Below, piece after piece: positions 36,405-42,826 of a DNA stretch of 60,699 nt. The notes below the pieces were generated by a model. The model searched no databases, was not told the origin of the DNA, and was given only the letters and a program-made list of their open reading frames with translations. A program made the position numbers and the translations under genes. The stretch is from an uncultured Pseudomonas sp. (lineage in GTDB: Bacteria; Pseudomonadota; Gammaproteobacteria; Pseudomonadales; Pseudomonadaceae), in the NCBI RefSeq assembly GCF_946885885.1, contig NZ_CAMPHN010000005.1, forward strand, positions 1 through 60,699. The letters run 5' to 3'. How positions within the stretch are numbered: the first letter of the stretch is position 1; every line of letters starts with the position of its first letter.

Positions 36405-38594
36405 ATGAGCCGTTCTATCGAGAATCAAAGCCGCCGCCGCTTCCTGCAGGGCACTGCTGCCGGCCTTACCCTGGCCGTATACTTTCCTTGGGTCCTGGCC
36501 AAGAACAGCTCCACTGCCGGCCAGGCGCAGGCCGCAAGCTTCGAGCCCAACGCCTTCCTGCGTATCGGCGAAGACAACTGCGTCACCGTGATCGCCAAGC
36601 ACCTGGAAATGGGCCAGGGAACCTATACCGGCCTGGCGACTATCGTCGCTGAAGAGTTGGACGCGGCCTGGTCGCAGGTACGTGTGGAAAGCGCGCCCGC
36701 TGATGCCAGCCGCTACAACAACCTGCGTTGGGGGCCAGTACAGGGCACCGGGGGTAGCAGCGCCATCGCCAACTCCTGGGAGCAATTGCGCAACGCCGGG
36801 GCTACTGCCCGCGCCATGCTGGTGGCCGCGGCAGCTCAGCGGTGGCGGGTGCCGACGCAAGAGATCGCAGTGGCCGACGGCGTACTCAGGCATGCGGCCT
36901 CCGGCAAACAGGCGAGTTTCGGCGAGTTGGCCAACGCTGCCGCCGAGCAGTCGGTGCCCGAGCTGGTCAGTCTCAAGGATCCCAAAGACTTCAAGCTGAT
37001 CGGCCAACCGCTGCCGCGCAAGGACTCGGCCGCCAAGGTCAACGGCACGGCGCAGTACACCCAGGATCTCCGCCTGCCCGATATGCTCACCGCCGTCGTC
37101 GCCCATCCGCCGCGCTTCGGTGCTGTGGTCGCCTCCTTCGACGCCAAGCCGGCCCTGGCCGTCAAGGGTGTGGTCGAGGTGGTGCAGATTCCCAGCGGCA
37201 TTGCCGTACTCGCCCGGGATACCTGGAGTGCCAAGCGCGGGCGCGATGCCTTGAATATTCAGTGGAATGAAAGCGCCGCGTTCAAGTTGAGTTCCGAGCA
37301 AATGTTCGAGCAACTCGAAAAACTGGCCGAGTCACCGGGCGCTATTGCACGTCAGGAGGGCAATGCGGAGACCGCTCTGGCGGGGGCCAAGCAGGTGCTC
37401 GAGGCCGAGTACGATTTCCCCTACCTCGCCCACGCAGCGATGGAGCCGATGAATTGTGTGATCAGGCTGGCGAATGGCCGTTGCGAGGCGTGGTTCGGCG
37501 CGCAAATGCAAACCTACAACCAGGTAGTGCTGGCCGAACTGTTCGGCCTAGAACCTGAACAAGTGCTCATCCATACGCTGTATGCCGGCGGCAGTTTCGG
37601 TCGGCGGGCGAGTAAGGGGGCCGACTACATCCTCGAGGCTGGACATATCGTCAAGGCCATCGCTGGCCGGGCACCGGTGAAGCTGGTGTGGCTGCGCGAG
37701 GACGACATGCAGGCGGGTAACTACCGCCCGATGTTCCATCACCGTATGCGTGCCGGTCTGGATGCGCAGGGCACGCTGGTCGCTTGGCATCATCGGCTGG
37801 TGGGGCAGTCCGTGGCTTCCGGCTCGCCTTTCGCCGGTATGATCAAAGACGGTATCGATCCCAACTCCGTGGAAGGCGCCGCCAATCTGCCCTATGCCAT
37901 CCCCAATATGCTGGTGGATCTGCATACACCCAGCGACATCGGCGTGCCAGTGCAATGGTGGCGTGCTGTGGGCTCCACCCATACGGCGTTTTCGACCGAG
38001 TGTTTTATCGACGAACTGGCCCAGGCGGCTGGCCGGGACCCCGTGGCCTGGCGCCTGGCCATGCTGCAAGGGCACCCGCGCCATGCCGGGGTGCTGAAAC
38101 TGGTGGCACAGAAGGCCGATTGGGGCGCGCCACTGGCGCAGGGGAAGGATAGCGAGCGTCGCGGGCGCGGCGTAGCGGTGCATGAGTCCTTCGGTTCTTA
38201 TGTCGCCCAGGTGGCCGAGGTCACGGTGCAGGGCGATGGGCGCTTCAGGGTGGACCGCGTGGTGTGTGCGGTGGATTGCGGTATCGCGGTCAACCCCGAC
38301 GTGATCCGTGCCCAAGTCGAAGGCGCCGTGGGCTTTGCACTGTCCGCCGCGATGAGCGAGGCCATCACCTTTACCGACGGCAAGGTGGATCAATCCAACT
38401 TCCATAACTACACACCGCTGCGCATCGCCGATATGCCCAAGGTCGAGGTACATATCCTGCCCTCGGCGACCGCCCCGAGCGGGATTGGCGAACCGCCCGT
38501 GCCGCCGCTTGCGCCGGCGCTAGTGAACGCCCTGGCTGCGGCCACCAGCAAGCGCATCCGGCGCATGCCCATTGGTAACCAGTTGGCCGGCTGA
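36405..38594 (+). CDS. Molybdopterin-binding subunit, IorB-type aldehyde/heterocycle oxidoreductase
   Basis: The 729-residue product is the large subunit of a xanthine-dehydrogenase-family enzyme of the IorB type. An N-terminal twin-arginine signal (SRRRFLQG, then hydrophobic residues) indicates folding with cofactor and export to the periplasm. Cofactor motifs include HLEMGQGTYTGLATIVAEEL, QGTGGSSA and GGSFGRRA, and the catalytic glutamate is Glu696 in GIGEPPVPP. Close relatives oxidise aldehydes or hydroxylate N-heterocycles using water oxygen. A molybdopterin cytosine dinucleotide cofactor is expected, in line with the XdhC and MocA genes of this cluster. The Tat-bearing subunit should carry the ferredoxin subunit along. 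Substrate is undetermined; an aldehyde is likely from context. Confidence 0.94.
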   Translation: MSRSIENQSRRRFLQGTAAGLTLAVYFPWVLAKNSSTAGQAQAASFEPNAFLRIGEDNCVTVIAKHLEMGQGTYTGLATIVAEELDAAWSQVRVESAPADASRYNNLRWGPVQGTGGSSAIANSWEQLRNAGATARAMLVAAAAQRWRVPTQEIAVADGVLRHAASGKQASFGELANAAAEQSVPELVSLKDPKDFKLIGQPLPRKDSAAKVNGTAQYTQDLRLPDMLTAVVAHPPRFGAVVASFDAKPALAVKGVVEVVQIPSGIAVLARDTWSAKRGRDALNIQWNESAAFKLSSEQMFEQLEKLAESPGAIARQEGNAETALAGAKQVLEAEYDFPYLAHAAMEPMNCVIRLANGRCEAWFGAQMQTYNQVVLAELFGLEPEQVLIHTLYAGGSFGRRASKGADYILEAGHIVKAIAGRAPVKLVWLREDDMQAGNYRPMFHHRMRAGLDAQGTLVAWHHRLVGQSVASGSPFAGMIKDGIDPNSVEGAANLPYAIPNMLVDLHTPSDIGVPVQWWRAVGSTHTAFSTECFIDELAQAAGRDPVAWRLAMLQGHPRHAGVLKLVAQKADWGAPLAQGKDSERRGRGVAVHESFGSYVAQVAEVTVQGDGRFRVDRVVCAVDCGIAVNPDVIRAQVEGAVGFALSAAMSEAITFTDGKVDQSNFHNYTPLRIADMPKVEVHILPSATAPSGIGEPPVPPLAPALVNALAAATSKRIRRMPIGNQLAG

Positions 38595-38596
38595 TC

Positions 38597-39583
38597 ATGC
38601 AGCATCTGGATCTTCAGGTTATCGAGCAGGCTCTGGCCTGGGCGCGTGCGGGCGAGACGGTCTGGCTGTGTACGGTGCTCGCCACCTTCGGCTCATCGCC
38701 TCGCGAGCCCGGCTCATTGCTGGCGGCACTGCGCGACGGTCGGCATATCGGCTCGCTGTCGGGCGGTTGCGTCGAGGAGGATTTTCTCGAACGGCTTCAG
38801 GGCGGTGAGTTCGAGCGCGGCGTGACGACCCTGCGCTATGGCGATCCTGAGGGGCCTCAGGGATCGAGGATTTCATTGCCCTGTGGCGGCATTCTGAAAG
38901 TGCTGATCGAGCGTTTGCCAGCCAATGCGGCGACGATGACCCAGCTCGAGATCCTGCGTACCACCCTGCTGGGGCAGCGCCATTTGATTCGCTGTGTCGA
39001 TCTGCAAAGCGGTGCAACGCATCTTTTCGAAGACGATGGCTTGGGGCCTCGCGTGGTCGAGCAGGCCGAGCGGAAGACCGTAGACATACGCGTGGGGCCA
39101 GCGGCTCGCCTGATCATTGCCGGTATTTCGCCGGTCTCGGTGGTCTGCGCGGAGTTCGCCCGCACCTTGGGCTTCGAGGTCATCGTCTGCGACCCGCGCG
39201 AGGAGGCCCGTGCGGGTTTCAATGTACCCGGCATAGGCATAGAGGTGCAGCCGGTGCTTCCCTCGATGTTTATCGCCGCCGGTGGTTGCCATGCGGCCAC
39301 CGCTGTCGTGGCATTGACCCATGATCCGCGGATCGATGATCTGACTATGATCGAGGCCGTGCGTACGCCGGCTTTTTACATAGGCGTCATGGGCTCAAGG
39401 CAAACCTCCAGGGTGCGCGCCGAGCGCCTGCGCCGTTCCGGTGGCTTGAGCGAGGATGAGGTCGCTCGCCTGCATATGCCGATCGGCCTGGCCCTGGGCA
39501 GCAAGACTCCCGCCGAGATCGCCCTGGCGGTGATGGCTGATATCGTGCGTGTTCACCGAGGCCGGTCGCGCGACGTCCTTTGA
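38597..39583 (+). CDS. XdhC/CoxI family molybdenum-enzyme maturation factor
   Basis: The 328-residue product is an XdhC-type chaperone that loads and sulfurates the molybdenum cofactor of hydroxylases. Its N-terminal XdhC/CoxI domain contains GSSPREPGSLLA and GSLSGGCVEEDF. The C-terminal Rossmann-like domain has GISPVSVVCAEFARTLGFEV, and the finishing motif is IGVMGSRQT with HMPIGLALGSKTPAEIA. ATG 38597 begins two bases after the TGA of the large subunit, so translation is coupled. Its presence supports a mono-oxo-sulfido type molybdenum enzyme. It belongs to the same operon and should be dedicated to this enzyme. Confidence 0.95.
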   Translation: MQHLDLQVIEQALAWARAGETVWLCTVLATFGSSPREPGSLLAALRDGRHIGSLSGGCVEEDFLERLQGGEFERGVTTLRYGDPEGPQGSRISLPCGGILKVLIERLPANAATMTQLEILRTTLLGQRHLIRCVDLQSGATHLFEDDGLGPRVVEQAERKTVDIRVGPAARLIIAGISPVSVVCAEFARTLGFEVIVCDPREEARAGFNVPGIGIEVQPVLPSMFIAAGGCHAATAVVALTHDPRIDDLTMIEAVRTPAFYIGVMGSRQTSRVRAERLRRSGGLSEDEVARLHMPIGLALGSKTPAEIALAVMADIVRVHRGRSRDVL

Positions 39584-39615
39584 CTGCGTTGCGTTGGGTA
39601 GCTGTCAACCGCCTG

Positions 39616-40524
39616 TTACAGGCTCATGCGCAGACGCCTGATATCCCGCTGTGGCGGGTCACCGAATAGTCGGCTGTACTCGCGGCTGAATTGCGAGACG
39701 CTTTCATAGCCCACCCGAATCCCGGCGACGCTCGCCTCGAGTTTCTCGTTGAGCATCAATTGCCGTGCTGCTTGGAGACGAAGCTGCTTTTGGTATTGCA
39801 GTGGGCTCATGCCTGCGATATTGCGGAAATGCTGGCGAAACGTCGAGGCACTCATATATGCGCCAGCGGCTAGCTCGTCCATGGACAGTGTTCGGTGAAA
39901 GTTGAGCTTGAGCCAGGTCATGACCTTGGCGATTTGCTGGCTCGGCGAACCGGCTGCGACGAGGTGTCGGAGGTGTGAACCATGGGGTCCCGCGAGTAAG
40001 CGGATGGTGATCTCCCGACGGATCAACGGCGACAACGTCGCGATCAGGGCCGGTTCAGAGGCAAGTCGCAGCAGCCGAGTCAAGGCATCGGCCAAGCCGC
40101 AATCGATTGGCTCCAATGAAATAGGGCGGTAGGCAGACTGCTTGGCTGGCTGTGGCAGGTCCATCTCTTGCGCCGCTTCAAAAATGGCTTGCGCGTCGAG
40201 GGCCATTCCCATGCCGAGAAACGGCTCGGCGGGGCTCGCCTTGGATACATGGGAGGTCACTGGCAAGTCGACGGTCGTCAGAAGCGTATACCCGGGGGCA
40301 AAGTGGAAGACTTCATCACCCAGCAAGACCTGTTTTCTACCTTGCACCGCCAGCCCTAGTCCCAGGCCGTAAAAACAGGGCAGGGGGGCGGTGACGAAAC
40401 TTCTGCGATACAGGTTGAGCCCGGGGATATGCGTATGGTGATCGCCGTCACTTTGAGCAAGTTCAGCCACCGCCGCAGTCAGCCTGTCAGCGCGCAGGGT
40501 TGGCACGCTATCTTGGTCTTTCAT
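39616..40524 (-). CDS. AraC family regulator (AraC_N, PF06719 type)
   Basis: The 302-residue product has the N-terminal AraC_N domain of bacterial AraC-type regulators (about 15-170), with GLGLAVQGRKQVLLGDEVFHFAPG. A C-terminal helix-turn-helix pair (about 200-300) includes SMDELAAGAYMSASTFRQHFR and VGYESVSQFSREYSRLFG. Such regulators with this N domain often control alcohol or aldehyde dehydrogenase genes. ATG 40524 is the natural start. It is convergent with xdhC and divergent from moaA'. The tandem operator at 40616-40642 lies between its start and moaA', and a copy stands before the molybdenum-enzyme operon, so it probably activates both and its own gene. Confidence 0.92.
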   Translation of the reverse strand: MKDQDSVPTLRADRLTAAVAELAQSDGDHHTHIPGLNLYRRSFVTAPLPCFYGLGLGLAVQGRKQVLLGDEVFHFAPGYTLLTTVDLPVTSHVSKASPAEPFLGMGMALDAQAIFEAAQEMDLPQPAKQSAYRPISLEPIDCGLADALTRLLRLASEPALIATLSPLIRREITIRLLAGPHGSHLRHLVAAGSPSQQIAKVMTWLKLNFHRTLSMDELAAGAYMSASTFRQHFRNIAGMSPLQYQKQLRLQAARQLMLNEKLEASVAGIRVGYESVSQFSREYSRLFGDPPQRDIRRLRMSL

Positions 40525-40615
40525 TCAGTCAATCCCAATGAGTAACCGAGTTGTGGGGCACGATACTACTCCTCCTAGATGTGCTGGAAAATTTCGTAGG
40601 ATTCCGTTGATTTAG

Positions 40616-40642
40616 GCAATCAATGGCGCGAATCAGGCAATC
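40616..40642 (+). promoter_or_regulatory. Tandem operator B for AraC regulator (GCAATC x2, 21-bp spacing)
   Basis: GCAATC occurs at 40616-40621 and 40637-40642, again exactly 21 bases apart, with ATCAG before the second copy. An ATACTTTG box follows at 40662-40669. The layout equals that at 35678-35704. It lies in the 190-bp region between the divergent AraC gene and the moaA' pseudogene, so it should drive moaA'-mocA and may control the regulator gene. Confidence 0.65.
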
Positions 40643-40714
40643 TGTCGAGGGGCGCTACCGCATACTTTGCATCGTACCCACCCAGGCACGTCCAGGCCGG
40701 AGCATTGAATTACC

Positions 40715-41153
40715 GTGATAGTCGATCAGATGAGCCGGCGTTTGCGAAACCTGCGCGTCAGCCTCACCAGCGCCTGCACGTGCGTCTACTGTGTGGCCGG
40801 CGGTAAACGTCTGCATGCACAGAAGAGCGGATTGTCGCTGGAACAGCAGCTGACGATAGAGTACGGACGCGACCGCGCAGCGTTTCGAAGTTGCAGGGCG
40901 TGGCTGCTTCGAAATTATCGCCAACGAGAGCGCGCCGTTCTGCAGCACCTGCAGCCGCGTGCGCCTGAGCACCATGGGCTGGCTGCATGGCTGCCTGTCA
41001 TCCAGCCAGAGCCACTACCTGGGCGATCTGCTCGAACTCCCTCGCGATAGGGCTCTGGTGCGTATCCGCGAGCCGCCGAGAAAGGCACTGTCAGACAAGC
41101 AGTTACAGAGTTTCTCGGGCGGCGTCATGGTCATGAAGATAATCGGGGGCTGA
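40715..41153 (+). pseudogene. moaA: Internally deleted moaA-like radical SAM gene
   Basis: The start (GTG 40715) reads like a Pseudomonas GTP 3',8-cyclase: M-I-V-D-Q, then R-R-L-R-N-L-R-V-S-L-T. The CxxxCxxC cluster is already shortened to C-T-C-V-Y-C. Homology stops near 40855. From about 40870, in a different frame, the C-terminal domain appears with FEIIANESAPFC, STCSRVRL, GWLHGCLSSS and SGGVMVMKIIGG, ending at TGA 41153. About 550-600 bases encoding the barrel centre are missing and the two parts are out of frame. It cannot make an active MoaA. It once gave the operon its own first step of molybdopterin synthesis; the host copy must now supply it. Confidence 0.85.
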
Positions 41154-41155
41154 GT

Positions 41156-41767
41156 GTGCCTGGAAAAGAGCTAGCCAAAAACCAATCGGTCGTCGGGCTC
41201 GTTCTCGCGGCCGGCTTTTCGCGCCGCTTCGGCGCCGACAAACGCCGGGCTCGGCTGAACAGTGGCCAGCCGCTGTTGGCCGCAAGTCTGGCCTTGCCCT
41301 GCGCGCAGTTGGAGGAGGTCTGGGTGGTCTTGCGCCCTGAGGACGACGCGGAAGCATTGGGCGTGCTCGCGGGCGTACGCATCGTGCGCAGCGAGTCGGC
41401 CGTTCACGGCATGGGGCACAGCCTGGCGAGTGGTATTCAGGCGATCGAGCGGCAGGCGCAAGCGGCTGCGGTTGCAGTGTTTCTTGGCGATATGCCCTGG
41501 ATCAAGATGAACAGTCTGGGTTATTTGCTCGCCCTGGCATCGCCTGAGCATATCGTTGTGCCGACATTCCAGGGCCAACCCGGGCACCCCGTGATCTTTG
41601 GGCGCAGGTTCTGGCCAGAGTTGCGGCAGCTGACTGGCGACAGTGGTGCTAAAGCGCTGCTACAAAAGCATGCGCAGCTGGTTCGACGCTTGGAGTTGGG
41701 TGACACCGGAATACTACGTGATATCGATACACCGCAGTGTATGAGTGAATCGCCCCTGATTCTGTAG
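41156..41767 (+). CDS. MocA-like molybdenum cofactor cytidylyltransferase / NTP transferase
   Basis: The 203-residue product is a nucleotidyltransferase with the N-terminal GLVLAAGFSRRFGADKR motif (about 15-31) that binds NTP, a middle GMGHSLASGI segment, the metal-binding LGDMPWI and the late GHPVIFGRRFW. This matches MocA/NboR proteins that turn molybdopterin into its cytosine dinucleotide form for hydroxylases. GTG 41156 lies two bases after the moaA' stop; GGGGG at 41145-41149 can serve as ribosome site. It completes the accessory set for the molybdenum enzyme although the upstream moaA is broken. A purine-type NTP transferase is the alternative. Confidence 0.88.
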   Translation: MPGKELAKNQSVVGLVLAAGFSRRFGADKRRARLNSGQPLLAASLALPCAQLEEVWVVLRPEDDAEALGVLAGVRIVRSESAVHGMGHSLASGIQAIERQAQAAAVAVFLGDMPWIKMNSLGYLLALASPEHIVVPTFQGQPGHPVIFGRRFWPELRQLTGDSGAKALLQKHAQLVRRLELGDTGILRDIDTPQCMSESPLIL

Positions 41768-41792
41768 AGCTGTCCGACTGGATGTTTTGAAC

Positions 41793-41969
41793 CACCCCGG
41801 TAGTGCTGTAGAAATCTTCCCTAACGATCCGGCGATCACCCGGCTGGTAGGGCGATGCTGCTGGAGCAGAACGGATGAGTGATGCCTGCAACGGCGCTAC
41901 ATACAGTTGGAAGCCTTCGAGGCGGTCAGCGATAATCTGCAGGCCAAGCTGTCGGCCGTGATCAACTAG
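41793..41969 (+). mobile_element. Decayed IS256-family transposase, C-terminal fragment
   Basis: Read with frame changes, the sequence gives V-E-I-F-P-N-D-P-A-I-T-R-L-V-G, then A-M-L-L-E-Q-N, then Q-R-R-Y-I-Q-L-E-A-F-E and V-S-D-N, ending at TAG 41969. This is the conserved C terminus of IS256-type transposases (AITRLVGALLLEQNDEW...RRYM). The N-terminal catalytic part is gone, and at least two frame changes plus stops are present. A sequence starting GTTACACCAC at about 42000-42026 looks like the right-hand end of such an element. It lies 14 bases before the start of the intact greB. Confidence 0.65.
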
Positions 41970-42040
41970 ACAGCAAACTCAGTGGCCAGAGCCATGATGA
42001 GTTACACCACTTTCCGGGACACGATCGGGATTTTAGTCCG

Positions 42041-42508
42041 TTGAGTACGAACATCATCACGAAAGAAGGGCATGAAGCGCTCAAGAAAGAACTTGATTAC
42101 CTTTGGCGCGAAAAGAGGCCTGATACCACCCGAAAAGTAACGTGGGCAGCTTCGCTGGGTGATCGATCCGAAAACGCGGACTACCAGTACAACAAGAAGC
42201 TGTTGCGTGAAATTGACCGCAGGATCAGGTATCTGCGTAAGCGACTCGAAGATGTTCGAGTGATCGAGTATTCGCCTGAACAGGAGGGAAGAGTTTTCTT
42301 CGGGGCCTGGGTGGAGGTCGAGAACGAGGAAGGTGAAACCAAGAAGTTTCGGATCGTGGGCTATGACGAGATCTATGGTCGAAACGATTACATCTCGATT
42401 GATTCGCCAATGGCGCGTGCCCTTCTGAAAAAGGAGGTGGGTGATGAGGGCGTTGTGCAAGCACCAGGTGGAGAAATGGTTTGGTGGATCACCGGAATTT
42501 TTTACTAG
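42041..42508 (+). CDS. greB: Transcription elongation factor GreB (island copy)
   Basis: The 155-residue product is a complete GreB. It has an N-terminal coiled coil with the acidic tip in LGDRSENADYQYNKK (about 38-52), the basic patch REIDRRIRYLRKRL and the C-terminal FKBP-like domain with SIDSPMARALLKKEVGD. GreB makes stalled RNA polymerase cut backtracked RNA. It is much closer in wording to enteric GreB than to the host remnant, and its DNA is AT-richer. The start is TTG 42041 with only a weak upstream site (CGGGA), so expression may be low or driven from outside. It lies inside the island next to IS256 debris and could replace the destroyed native gene. Confidence 0.93.
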   Translation: MSTNIITKEGHEALKKELDYLWREKRPDTTRKVTWAASLGDRSENADYQYNKKLLREIDRRIRYLRKRLEDVRVIEYSPEQEGRVFFGAWVEVENEEGETKKFRIVGYDEIYGRNDYISIDSPMARALLKKEVGDEGVVQAPGGEMVWWITGIFY

Positions 42509-42826
42509 AAATAATATGTATGGAGAGTATCTGTACTAGTTTTGATGGCCTGAATTAAAAGGCCGCAGCGGGATTAGCATGTGGTTTGGAGGCTTAGGTG
42601 TATTCGGCGTTCTCCGAGCGATCGCCTTGGGTCGCCGCTTCGCTGACCGATTGGGTCACCTGCGGCCTGCGCACATGCCACAGTTCGTGCAGTTCGGCGC
42701 GTAAGCGCGCCTCACCTTCCGGGGTGATCAGCGGGGTGGGCGATAGCGACTCATCGGTTGTTGCCTGGGCGGAAATCGCGAAGTTTAGCCGTGCTCGGCC
42801 CGGGTTAGCGAGCCTGCGGCACTGCC
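42509..42826. other. Right edge of island and greB' region
   Basis: Bases 42509-42596 are AT-rich island edge, with no gene and a small inverted repeat GGCC...GGCC. From 42597 the host sequence resumes with the N-terminal part of native greB on the minus strand, then 72 bases up to the stop of the permease gene. No integrase attachment repeat was recognised by eye. Confidence 0.6.
42597..42754 (-). pseudogene. greB: N-terminal remnant of native greB
   Basis: On the minus strand the sequence encodes [18 protein letters not shown], then [13 protein letters not shown] and [10 protein letters not shown], the GreB coiled-coil N terminus including the acidic tip. Homology ends at the residues E-Y-T, where the island begins. 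The likely start ATG 42754 reads M-S-R-Y-R-P-P-R and then hits TGA in its own frame. The conserved part continues in another frame, so a small deletion also damaged the start. The gene was third after the ABC ATPase and permease genes on this strand. Its C-terminal end is at 25554-25625. Confidence 0.8.

Noticed and set aside
35766..37313. 515-codon minus-strand frame opposite the ferredoxin and molybdenum subunits
   Set aside because: Both plus-strand genes show full cofactor motifs; this frame shows none.
25626..42596. Island considered as prophage or integrative conjugative element
   Set aside because: No integrase, tRNA target, phage structural, relaxase or mating-pair genes are present; only a decayed IS256 transposase was seen.
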